In this document: one piece after another, positions 1 through 6,991 of the stretch
Position numbering within the stretch: the first letter of the stretch is position 1
How the letters are laid out: every line of letters begins with the position of its first letter
From: DATFYM01 sp035315065
Lineage (GTDB): Bacteria; Acidobacteriota; Terriglobia; UBA7540
Direction of reading: 5' to 3'
DNA: 55,350 nt
Assembly: GCA_035315065.1 (NCBI GenBank)
Contig: DATFYM010000036.1
Location: 1-55,350 of the forward strand
Notes under the pieces: model-generated
Databases searched by the model: none
What the model was told of the DNA's origin: nothing
The model's input: the letters and a program-made list of their open reading frames with translations, nothing else
Position numbers and translations under genes: made by a program

Positions 1-888
1 AACCTCGCCGCCGCCCAGGCTCACCACCAGATCGCCTTGAGGGTCAATCCGCAGCCAGTTGCTGCCTTGTGCCTTCTGCCTAGTGCCTTCTTCTTCCCGC
101 ACCAGATTCAACCGAATGTCCCCGGGATCCCCGCCGGGCGCCACCACAAAGTCGTACTCCAGTTGCCCCTCATTCCCGTAATAAACCAAATCGATCCCGG
201 GGTAGACGTCGTGATAGCGGACGCGGGCATAGTTCGGAACATTGGTCAGCCACTTGCTCGAATCGCTTCCTATGAAGTAATTGCTCTTTCCCGGAAGTTC
301 ATCGGTGCCGGTGATGGTCGCGTCTTGACTTGCTCCGGCGAGTTGCATGCGCAACCGGACGCCGGTGGTCCGTTGTTCCTTGCTCGTGGCTTGACCCTGG
401 TCCGTCGTGCTTGGCAGCGGCCGACGGACAACGGACGACTGACGGTCCTCAACCTTTGCCTTCTGACTAGCGCCTCTCAGCGACAGCACCGCCTCACTCG
501 GGCCCATCGCCAGTGAGTAGCCCCGGCCTCGAGAAACAAAACGGACGTCCTTGGCGGCCTGGCCGTGATTGGGTTCGAAGCTCAATGGCAGTTTACCGAA
601 TGATCTCACCGCCCGAAGCGAGCCTGGCTGTCGACTGGATTGCGGACCACTGGAGCGCGCCGCTGGCACCGCCTGACGATTGTCGTCCGAGCGCGCCGCG
701 GCCGGCGGATTATACTGGACGGGCTGAGCGGGCAACGGGCCGGGCGGTTGGGCGGCGCTCTGAGCAAAGATTATCTCGGCGCCGATGCCCGACTGGAGCA
801 TCGTAATGAGGCCAAGGAACGCCAGCGGACGCTTTAGCGTCGCGTGACGTGATTCCGGGCACTGGGAACGAAACATTTTGATCTTCAT
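1..888 (-). CDS. SBBP-type secreted surface protein, N-terminal part (cut by window edge)
   Basis: The first 296 codons are visible; the 3' part lies outside the window. Residues 1-45 look like a secretory signal (basic start, hydrophobic stretch, AQSA cleavage region). The rest matches the N-terminal domain that precedes SBBP/beta-propeller repeats in large acidobacterial surface proteins: FEPNHGQ, then VPNYARVRYHDVYPGIDLVYY, then LRIDPQGDLVVSLGGGEV at the window edge. Two low-complexity inserts interrupt it: about residues 140-176, encoded by words such as ACGGACA, and about residues 267-277, encoded by four words of TGCCTTN type. The same kinds of words make up the intergenic repeat elements of this window. 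ATG 888 was chosen for its signal peptide; ATG 876 is also possible. A good sigma-70 promoter lies about 100 bp upstream. The cargo or ligand of the protein cannot be told. Confidence 0.8.
   Translation of the reverse strand, partial: MKIKMFRSQCPESRHATLKRPLAFLGLITMLQSGIGAEIIFAQSAAQPPGPLPAQPVQYNPPAAARSDDNRQAVPAARSSGPQSSRQPGSLRAVRSFGKLPLSFEPNHGQAAKDVRFVSRGRGYSLAMGPSEAVLSLRGASQKAKVEDRQSSVVRRPLPSTTDQGQATSKEQRTTGVRLRMQLAGASQDATITGTDELPGKSNYFIGSDSSKWLTNVPNYARVRYHDVYPGIDLVYYGNEGQLEYDFVVAPGGDPGDIRLNLVREEEGTRQKAQGSNWLRIDPQGDLVVSLGGGEV
365..471. repeat. heptad inverted repeat inside the SBBP-type gene
   Basis: Left arm 365-412 carries GGTCCGTTGTTCC-type words and right arm 421-448 carries ACGGACA ACGGACG words in the opposite sense, followed by TGCCTTC-type words at 451-471. 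It is read through in frame and adds an Arg/Ser/Thr-rich segment. A related run of four TGCCTTN heptads lies at 63-90 in the same gene. Confidence 0.6.
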
Positions 889-994
889 GGTAGTGTTGGC
901 AATCTCCAGGGCGCGGTTGCCTTCCTCCGTGAACGCGGGCAACCCGCCACGCCGGCGACGTCTCGGGAAAACGCCGGCGAAGATGCCATAGAGC

Positions 995-1023
995 TATATA
1001 CGCCATTATTAACTTAGTGTCAA
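995..1023 (-). promoter_or_regulatory. sigma-70 promoter of the SBBP-type gene
   Basis: On the minus strand TTGACA (1023-1018) is followed after exactly 17 bp by TATATA (1000-995), in a locally AT-rich stretch. The predicted transcript start near 988 leaves about a 100-nt leader before ATG 888. Confidence 0.7.
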
Positions 1024-1292
1024 GTACTGTTTTTGCCAAAAAAATTAGGGTTACTAGTCGAGTGATCAGCTTATTATTGTGTACTCGAGCGAGAGTCAGC
1101 CGGGAGGGCGAAGACTTGGTACGGCGCGGGAAATCGGGCGGTGCTCTTGAACGAAGGGCGATTGGTCGCCGTATCAGATAATGGCGATTACAATAGCGTC
1201 CGGCTTTTTTATGGGACCTGCGCCAGAGCCCCGATCACCTTTGCGAGCGTGGCAACGCCGCTCGCGGCAGGGTATGTTCGCGCCCAACGGCA

Positions 1293-1579
1293 TTAAGGGT
1301 AAATGTAAAGAGTGAAGGGTAAAGGCAAAAGATGAAGGGCCAAGTGACAGCAATTCCAGGCCACCCCGGCGCCAGCAATTCCGCTAGGGCTGGCAGGCTA
1401 GGCCGGCACACTCCAGAGTCCCCGCGGCGCGAAAACCTTGGCTCTGCGCGAAGATCAGCTCCAGTGCCGCGATGTAGGCCAGTCGCAATCATTGAGCCCG
1501 CTGGGATGACCTGGAATTGCCGTCACCAGGCCTTTATTCTTTGCACTTTACCCTTTACCCTTGACCCTTGACCCTTTAC
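1293..1579. repeat. nested heptad inverted-repeat element, GGGTAAA family
   Basis: This fills most of the 889-1547 gap. Outer arms are degenerate GGGTAAA/GTGAAGG words (1293-1341) and their complements TTTACCC/TTGACCC (1528-1579). Inside lies a second dyad: the word around 1343-1361 contains CAATTCCAGG and is answered by CCTGGAATTG at 1510-1519. A roughly 140-bp core separates the inner arms. The right outer arm also encodes the last residues and the TAA stop of the dedA-like gene. In the rest of the gap (1024-1292) I see no gene. Confidence 0.75.
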
Positions 1580-2171
1580 GTTTCGCCCTCCAGTACAGAG
1601 CACCCACCGCACCCAGCGTCACCACCGCCAGGATGACCAGATTCGTGTCTTTCACCAGGCGGGCCAGCCTCTCCCAATTGCTCCCGAAGGCGAATCCGGC
1701 GCAGCCAATGACGAGCCCCCAGGCGACGGCGCCGCTGAAGTTGGACAACAGGAATCGCGGGTAAGCCATCTGGAAGGCGCCGGCAAAGGGTCCGGCGAGG
1801 ATGCGCAGGCCGGTGATGAACCGCGCTGCAAACACCGCCCATTGCCCCCATTTCAGAAAGGTCGTTTGGGCGCGATCGAAGCGTTTGGCGGGAAAGAACC
1901 AATGGCCGCGATATTTCCGAATAAGGGCCGTGCCGCCCACCCGCCCCACGGCGTAGCCAAGGCTATCTCCGATGGTGGCGCCGGCGATCGCGGTCAAAAT
2001 GACGCGCCAGAGGTCGAGTTGTCCACAAAAGGCCAGGAATCCGGCGAAGAGCAATACCGTCTCGCCCGGCACGGGGATCCCCGCGTTCTCCAGCATCACG
2101 CCGAAGAATACTACCCAATAGCCGTAGAGAGCAAAGAAGTGCGACAGGATTTGGTAGAGGTGCGTAGCCAC
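1548..2171 (-). CDS. DedA-family membrane protein
   Basis: About 207 residues from GTG 2171. The DedA/VTT fold is shown by the motif GIPVPGETVLLFAG near the N-terminus, GDSLGYAVGR in the middle and FAARFITGLRILAGPFAG in the second half, with several hydrophobic segments. The family acts in the inner membrane as lipid flippases or transporters linked to membrane homeostasis; the substrate here is unknown. The frame stays open upstream to GTG 2276, but that start lies inside a repeat element, so the internal GTG, which gives the usual family length of about 200 residues, is preferred; it has no clear ribosome binding site. The C-terminal residues KGSRVKGKG and the stop codon are encoded by the adjoining TTTACCC/TTGACCC heptads. 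Confidence 0.8.
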   Translation of the reverse strand: MATHLYQILSHFFALYGYWVVFFGVMLENAGIPVPGETVLLFAGFLAFCGQLDLWRVILTAIAGATIGDSLGYAVGRVGGTALIRKYRGHWFFPAKRFDRAQTTFLKWGQWAVFAARFITGLRILAGPFAGAFQMAYPRFLLSNFSGAVAWGLVIGCAGFAFGSNWERLARLVKDTNLVILAVVTLGAVGALYWRAKRKGSRVKGKG

Positions 2172-2253
2172 GGGCGAATACCAGTGTAAGGCGTTGCGCG
2201 CCGAGTTGAAATAGAAAGTTCGCGCTTCGAGCCGGCTGGTGGTGTCATTTGGG

Positions 2254-2353
2254 AAAGAATGGAATCCACAGATCACACAGATTTCAGAGATTAAGAGAAA
2301 CCGCCTCTTTTCTTAATCCGCGCAATCTGCGCAATCTGTGGATTCCTTTTTTT
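2254..2353. repeat. inverted-repeat element with period-9 arms (CACAGATTN family)
   Basis: Left arm 2254-2300 reads ATCCACAGATCACACAGATT and beyond; right arm 2304-2353 is its complement, with CGCAATCTG CGCAATCTG tandem words. The arms almost touch and would form a long hairpin between the divergent dedA-like and vapB genes. The same family occurs at 51757-51879. Confidence 0.7.
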
Positions 2354-2385
2354 GGCACAGTACACATAAAGATGGGAAATTGGTG

Positions 2386-2391
2386 TATACT
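2386..2391 (+). promoter_or_regulatory. -10 element placed for a leaderless vapB mRNA
   Basis: TATACT ends 7 bp before the A of ATG 2398, so the predicted transcript would begin at the start codon. No good -35 box is seen. A short inverted repeat, AGTACAC (2359-2365) with GTGTATACT (2383-2391), overlaps the promoter and could be the autoregulatory operator. Confidence 0.4.
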
Positions 2392-2397
2392 TGTAAA

Positions 2398-2598
2398 ATG
2401 AGTAGAACGAATATCGATATCGACGACAAACTGCTGCTCGAAGCCCGTCGCCTGACGCAGCTTAAGACCAAGCGCGCGGTGGTGAACAAAGCCCTCGAGC
2501 AACTGGTTCGGTCAGAAGCTCGAAAGGGAATTCTCCGCTATTACGCCAGCGGCATCTGGAAGGGGGATCTAAAGAAAATGCGGAGGAACCGCGCCTGA
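2398..2598 (+). CDS. vapB: VapB-type antitoxin
   Basis: A 66-residue protein typical of the VapB family that pairs with PIN toxins. The N-terminal strand SRTNIDIDDKLLLEARRLT followed by KTKRAVVNKALEQLVR is the ribbon-helix-helix DNA-binding part; the C-terminal tail would wrap the toxin. ATG 2398 is chosen over an upstream in-frame ATG at 2338, because the family starts at this point and residues before it come from the repeat element. The stop codon overlaps the start of vapC, so the two are translationally coupled. Autorepression through a promoter dyad is likely for the family. Confidence 0.88.
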   Translation: MSRTNIDIDDKLLLEARRLTQLKTKRAVVNKALEQLVRSEARKGILRYYASGIWKGDLKKMRRNRA

Positions 2599-2987
2599 TT
2601 CTCGTCGATAGCTCGGTCTGGATCGATTTTTTCGCATCCTCCCCGGGGACTGCGGGCGCGCACCTCCGCCGGATGATCGCGGATGGCGAACCGCTGGCCT
2701 TGACGGGGGTCGTCGTTACGGAGGTCCTGCAAGGTCTCAGGAGGGATGTCAGCGACGTCGAGGCTTATCTTTCGATGTGGGACATGCTGGAACCGCGCGG
2801 CTTCTCAACCTATCGTTCTGCGGCAACGATCTTTCGCACCGCTCGCTCCCGCGGCTTCATGCTTACCACCATTGACGGCCTCATTGCGGCCATCGCGCTC
2901 GAACACGGCGCGACGATCTTCACTCTCGATAAGGACTTCACTCGCATCGCCGCGGTGACCAGGTTGAAGCTGTATTCTCCGTCTTAG
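2595..2987 (+). CDS. vapC: VapC toxin, PIN-domain ribonuclease, non-AUG start
   Basis: A 130-residue PIN-domain endoribonuclease, the toxin of the vapBC pair. The acidic metal site is visible: Asp in LILVDSSVWIDFF, Glu in VVTEVLQG, Asp in TTIDGLIAAIA and Asp in FTLDKDF. The first ATG in frame (2673) lies 26 codons inside the PIN fold and would remove the first catalytic Asp, so it cannot be the start. The frame opens at CTG 2595 (or ATT 2598), which overlaps the vapB stop as CTGA, and a strong GGAGG site (2582-2586) lies 8 bp upstream. An unusual start codon would limit toxin synthesis relative to antitoxin, but that is inference. Confidence 0.85.
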   Translation: MILVDSSVWIDFFASSPGTAGAHLRRMIADGEPLALTGVVVTEVLQGLRRDVSDVEAYLSMWDMLEPRGFSTYRSAATIFRTARSRGFMLTTIDGLIAAIALEHGATIFTLDKDFTRIAAVTRLKLYSPS

Positions 2988-3103
2988 CACCAGACCACCC
3001 ATCAGCGGATGCCCATCATGTTGCACGCTTCTACGCCCACGGCGTAAAAGGGGCCTTTCTTTTCGCTTGCCTTTGGTTGGCAAAGTACTTTACAGTTGTG
3101 GAG

Positions 3104-3223
3104 CACGGCATACGGCAGACAGGAGGAGGGTAGATGGCAGACGGTAGACGGCATAAAGGGGGGGGAAGATCAAGCCGCCAGACGCGCTTCTCCTGTATAC
3201 CGTCTACCTCCTACCGTCTACCG
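3104..3223. repeat. heptad inverted-repeat element, TAGACGG family
   Basis: Left arm TAGATGG CAGACGG TAGACGG (3131-3151) and right arm with TCTACC-type complements (3195-3222) flank a core of about 40 bp. It lies between vapC and the methionine/folate gene. Related copies are at 10743-10860 and 29184-29338. Confidence 0.8.
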
Positions 3224-3246
3224 CTCACGGCCGAACGTGGTAAACT

Positions 3247-5115
3247 GTGAAGATAATGCGCGAGCCTTTCTTAGAACGTCTGGAGAAAAGGGCTCTTGTC
3301 TGCGACGGTGCCATGGGGACGATGCTCTACTCGAAGGGTGTCCCTTACAGCCGCTGCTTTGACGAGCTCAATCTGACGATGCCCCACGTGGTGAAGGAAG
3401 TTCACCTGGGCTACGTGAAGGCGGGCGCCGAGGTTCTGGAGACTAACACCTTCGGGGCCAACCGCCTTCGCCTGGCCAATTACGATCTCTCCGGTAAGGT
3501 GCGCGAGATCAATCTGGCGGGTGTGCGCCTCGCTCGGGAAATTGCGGGTGACGATCTTTACGTGGCCGGTGCGGTGGGTCCGCTGGGCGTGCCGCTCGAG
3601 CCCTTGGGCCCGACTTCCCTGGCGGAAGCCCGCCAAGCCTTCCGCGATCAGATCGCGGCGCTGGCCGAGGGGGGTGTCGACCTCATCATCATCGAGACCA
3701 TGGTAGATGTGAACGAAGCTCATCAGGCGCTGGCGGCGGCGCGCGACGTGGCCCCCCAGCTTCCCGTGGTGGTGCAGATGACCGTGCAGGCGGACGGCAC
3801 GACGCCCACGGGAGCGCAGCCGGAGGAATTCGCCCGCCAGCTCGACGCCTGGGGAGCAGACGTAATCGGCGTCAATTGCAGCGTCGGACCGGCTGGAGTG
3901 CTGGAGACGCTGGAACGCGTGGCCAAGGTCACCGCTCGCAAGCTGGCCGCCCAGCCCAACGCCGGCATGCCGCGCACGGTGGACGGTCGCACGCTCTATC
4001 TTTGCTCGCCCGACTACATGGCCGGTTACGCGCAGCGCTTTATCGAGACCGGCGTGCGTCTGCTGGGCGGTTGCTGCGGCACCACCCCCGAGCACATCCA
4101 GGCCATCAAGGCGGCGGTCCGATCGTTGCGCGTCGGCGGGCCGCGCGCCACCGTGGAGGTAGCTACCGGAACGGCGCCGGCGGCGGAGCCGGTTCCGGTG
4201 GAGAAACGCTCGAAGCTCGCCCGCAAGCTGGCGCGCCGAGGGTTCCCCATCCTGGTCGAGATGGCCCCGCCCAAAGGTTGCGACCCGGGCAGAGAGGTAG
4301 AAGGCGCTCTCTACCTGGAGAGCGAGGGTGTGGATGCGGCGAATATCTCGGATGCCGCCGCCGGCACCGCGCGCATGAGCGCCCAGACGCTGGCGGCAAT
4401 CCTCCAGCAACGCGCCGGGCTCGAGACCTTGCTGCGCTACAGTTGCCGGCAGCGCAACCTGCTGAGCATCCAGTCGGACCTTCTCGGGGCTTACGCGCTC
4501 GGCGTCCGCAACATTTTGGCGGTGACGGGCGATCCTTCGCAGTTCGGCAGTCTGCCGGGGGTCACCACGGTGCTGGATATCGATTCCATCGGGTTGGTGA
4601 ACGTACTGAACAACCTTAACCGGGGTCTCGACGTGGGCGGCAACCCGATGGGGACACAGACGGGCTTCCTGGTGGGGGTCACTGCGGACCCCTATGCCGT
4701 CGACCCCGACCTGGAGTTGCGCCGCTTTGCCTACAAGGTGGAGGCGGGGGCCAACTTCGCCGTCACCCAACCGGTTTTTGACGCGGGGCACTTGGCGCAG
4801 TTTCTGAAGCGACTGGAAACAGCCGGGGTTGGCCATTTGCCGATTGTGGCGGGTATCTACCCGCTCACCAGCTTCCGTAACGCTGAGTTTCTGAATAACG
4901 AGGTCCCTGGCATCACTATTCCCGCTCGGGTGATGGAGCGAATGCGGCAGGCCGATACCGGCGACCGGGCACGGGCCGAAGGCGTGAAGATCGCCCAGGA
5001 ATTGCTGCGGGAGATCCGCGGCCTCGTCCAAGGTGTGCAAATTTCCGCCCCCTTCGGGCGCTACGCCTTGGCGGTCGAGGTTGCAGAGGCTCTGAAGGAA
5101 GTAAGTCGGCAGTAG
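3247..5115 (+). CDS. bifunctional homocysteine S-methyltransferase / methylenetetrahydrofolate reductase
   Basis: A 622-residue fusion like Bacillus YitJ. Residues about 10-290 form the homocysteine methyltransferase barrel, with zinc-ligand cysteines Cys211 (GVNCSVGP) and Cys276/277 (GGCCGTTP). Residues about 320-615 form the MTHFR barrel (VEMAPPKGCDPGRE, AVTGDPSQFG, FAVTQPVFD, AGIYPL). It would link reduction of methylene-THF to methyl-THF with methylation of homocysteine in the cytoplasm; the donor for such fusions is not firmly established. No cobalamin-binding domain is present. Start GTG 3247 or ATG 3256; the upstream site is weak. The last residues VSRQ and the TAG stop are encoded by a GTCGGCA heptad run. 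I see no SAM or cobalamin riboswitch upstream. Confidence 0.88.
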   Translation: MKIMREPFLERLEKRALVCDGAMGTMLYSKGVPYSRCFDELNLTMPHVVKEVHLGYVKAGAEVLETNTFGANRLRLANYDLSGKVREINLAGVRLAREIAGDDLYVAGAVGPLGVPLEPLGPTSLAEARQAFRDQIAALAEGGVDLIIIETMVDVNEAHQALAAARDVAPQLPVVVQMTVQADGTTPTGAQPEEFARQLDAWGADVIGVNCSVGPAGVLETLERVAKVTARKLAAQPNAGMPRTVDGRTLYLCSPDYMAGYAQRFIETGVRLLGGCCGTTPEHIQAIKAAVRSLRVGGPRATVEVATGTAPAAEPVPVEKRSKLARKLARRGFPILVEMAPPKGCDPGREVEGALYLESEGVDAANISDAAAGTARMSAQTLAAILQQRAGLETLLRYSCRQRNLLSIQSDLLGAYALGVRNILAVTGDPSQFGSLPGVTTVLDIDSIGLVNVLNNLNRGLDVGGNPMGTQTGFLVGVTADPYAVDPDLELRRFAYKVEAGANFAVTQPVFDAGHLAQFLKRLETAGVGHLPIVAGIYPLTSFRNAEFLNNEVPGITIPARVMERMRQADTGDRARAEGVKIAQELLREIRGLVQGVQISAPFGRYALAVEVAEALKEVSRQ

Positions 5116-5680
5116 GCAGTCGGCAGAAGGCAGCACGGCAAGCTGATGGCTGACGGCTGAAAGCTGAGAGCTTTTCGAAAAACGAAGCCACCGATTTGCT
5201 TGATAACAAAGGATCGGCCATTGGCGGAATCAGGAACGAAGCCACCGTTAGGGCCGGGAAGAAGAGTTGAAGGTCGAATGTTGAATGTCGAGGAGTCCGG
5301 ACCCGCCGGCGTGCTCTTAGCTCTTCGACCTTGAACCTTCAACGGTTCGACTCTCTGATGGCTGATGGCTGAAAGCTGAGAGCTTTTTTGAAAAACGAAG
5401 CCACCGATTTGCTTGATAACAAAGGATCGGCCCTTGGCGGAATCAGGAACGAAGCCACCGTTGAGGCAAGAGGAAGAGTTGAAGGTCGAATGCGGAATGT
5501 TGAGGAGTTTCAGAGCCAAGAGCTGCCTTTTTCTCTTCGACCTTGAACCTTCAACGGTTCGACTTTCTGATGGCTGATGGCTGAAAGCTGAGAGCTTTTT
5601 TGAAAAACGAAGCCACCGATTTGACTGATAACAAAGGATTGGCCATTGGCGGAATCAGGAACGAAGCCACCGTTGGAGGG
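5103..5680. repeat. three tandem ~213-bp units made of heptad dyads
   Basis: This fills the 5116-5712 gap. It opens with GTCGGCA/GTAGGCA heptads (5103-5132). A unit then repeats at 5142, 5355 and 5568 (spacing about 213 and 212 bp): a CTGATGG CTGAAAG CTGAGAG run, a conserved block of about 70 bp containing ACGAAGCCACCG twice (first copy 5182-5193 and 5238-5249), then a dyad of GAAGGTC/GAATGTT heptads (for example 5266-5293 with 5332-5351). The third unit lacks the GAAGGTC dyad. No gene is seen: minus-strand frames through it are open only because the unit repeats. Confidence 0.85.
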
Positions 5681-5712
5681 TTATCGACCGCGAGTCTGGC
5701 AAAAGGCAACAG

Positions 5713-5982
5713 ATGAATCAACCCGCTAAGCCGGCAGGCAATAGCGAATCCTTCGAGAAGAATCTCGAGCGCCTGGACGAGATCGTCCGGCAACTGGAGG
5801 ACGCCGAGCTGCCATTGGAGAAGTCGCTGGAGCTGTACGAGGAAGGTATGAAGCTTTCGGCAGTGTGCCACAAGCAGCTCGAAGAAGCCGAGGGACGGGT
5901 GGAAATCCTGCGCAAGCGAGCTGGAGGGAAGATGGTACCGGAGCCCTTCGACGAGCCCGAGCCGGGTCCCGAAGGCGTTTGA
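5713..5982 (+). CDS. xseB: exodeoxyribonuclease VII small subunit
   Basis: An 89-residue protein with the XseB signature: SFEKNLERLDEIVRQLEDAE, then LPLEKSLELYEEGMKL and CHKQLEEAEGRVEIL. It forms the helical small-subunit bundle that binds XseA to make exonuclease VII, which degrades single-stranded DNA to oligonucleotides. It heads the common xseB-ispA-dxs-tlyA-nadK gene order. xseA is not in the window. The C-terminal PEPFDEPEPGPEG tail is acidic and probably disordered. Confidence 0.93.
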   Translation: MNQPAKPAGNSESFEKNLERLDEIVRQLEDAELPLEKSLELYEEGMKLSAVCHKQLEEAEGRVEILRKRAGGKMVPEPFDEPEPGPEGV

Positions 5983-6035
5983 CGTAGCGCGGGCGTCCCG
6001 CCCGCCGTGGACGGGGGCGTCTCGCCCGAGCTGAA
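5983..6035. repeat. REP-like palindrome between xseB and ispA
   Basis: GCGGGCGTCCCGCCCGC is followed by GGGGGCGTCTCGCCC: two short GC hairpins in tandem. The same type appears at 17160-17346. This class differs from the heptad elements. Confidence 0.6.
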
Positions 6036-6097
6036 TATCGCATGGACAAGTGCAGGAGACACGACGGTCCGATGACTTAGTGCTGACCGATCACGCG

Positions 6098-6991
6098 ATG
6101 ACCGTTACGTTAGAGGCGAACTATCTCGACATCCAGCGCTCCCTCGTGGACCAGGCGCTCGACCGTTTTCTGCCTACCACCGACGCTTACCCGCCGAGTA
6201 TCCACCAGGCGATGCGCTACTCGGTTACGGCGGGCGGCAAGCGCCTGAGAGGAATCCTGTGCCTGGAGACGGGGCGGCTTTTCAGCGGCGACGAGGAGTG
6301 CCTGCTGCGCTTAGCCAGCGCCCTGGAGATGATTCATACGTATTCGCTGATCCACGACGACCTGCCCGCGCTCGATAACGACGACCTGCGTCGCGGTCGG
6401 CCCACCTGCCACCGCACTTTCGGCGAGGCGACGGCCATCCTCGCCGGCGACGCGCTGCTGACGCTGGCGTTCGAGACACTGGCGGCTCCCGGCCCGCCGG
6501 GCGACGATTTGAAGCTGCGGGTAGTTCGCGAACTCGCCCGCGACATCGGGACGCGGCACGGCATGATTGCGGGTCAGGTGGTGGATCTGGAAGCGGCGAA
6601 GCACGGCGCCGACGCCGCCCTGGTCGAGTTCATCGACTCGGCCAAGACCGGGGCGCTGATTCGCGCTTCCGTGCGCAGCGGCGCCGTCTACGCAGGAGCG
6701 CCGGAAGACGACATCACCCGCGTCACTGCGTATGGCGGGAAGATCGGATTGGCCTTCCAGATTGTCGACGATCTGCTGGACGTGCTCGGCTCCCGCGAGA
6801 AGATGGGCAAATCCGTGCACAAGGACGGCCAGCAACACAAGGCCACCTACCCCGGCTTGCACGGGATTGAGAAATCGCGCGCGGCGGCCGCAAGGCTGGT
6901 TGAAGAAGCCTGCGAAGCCCTCGCGCCGTACGGCAGCCGCGCCGAGCGGCTGCGCGAGATGGCTCATTATCTGATTGCGAGGAACACTTGA
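6098..6991 (+). CDS. ispA: polyprenyl (farnesyl/geranylgeranyl) diphosphate synthase
   Basis: A trans-isoprenyl diphosphate synthase of 297 residues from ATG 6098. It condenses IPP with allylic diphosphates to give C15 (or C20) products for quinone, undecaprenyl or hopanoid synthesis. Seen in the sequence: GGKRLRG, the first Asp-rich motif HDDLPALDNDD with its characteristic two-residue insertion, RGRPTCHRTFGEATAILAGDALL, and the second Asp-rich motif FQIVDDLLDVLG. The frame also stays open to GTG 6050; ATG 6098 fits the family N-terminus better, although neither has a good ribosome site. Its stop overlaps the TTG start of dxs by 4 bp, indicating coupled translation of two steps of the same pathway. 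Confidence 0.9.
   Translation: MTVTLEANYLDIQRSLVDQALDRFLPTTDAYPPSIHQAMRYSVTAGGKRLRGILCLETGRLFSGDEECLLRLASALEMIHTYSLIHDDLPALDNDDLRRGRPTCHRTFGEATAILAGDALLTLAFETLAAPGPPGDDLKLRVVRELARDIGTRHGMIAGQVVDLEAAKHGADAALVEFIDSAKTGALIRASVRSGAVYAGAPEDDITRVTAYGGKIGLAFQIVDDLLDVLGSREKMGKSVHKDGQQHKATYPGLHGIEKSRAAAARLVEEACEALAPYGSRAERLREMAHYLIARNT

Noticed and set aside
2988..3246. SAM or cobalamin riboswitch upstream of the methionine/folate enzyme
   Set aside because: No conserved box of either class; the gap is taken by a TAGACGG element.
3271..5136. 621-codon minus-strand frame opposite the methionine/folate enzyme
   Set aside because: Mirror of the coding strand with no domain; the plus-strand protein has full catalytic motifs.
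5139..5680. Minus-strand repetitive proteins (NGGFVPDSA... repeats)
   Set aside because: They arise from the tandem DNA units; the frame has no start context or family and lies in repeat arms.
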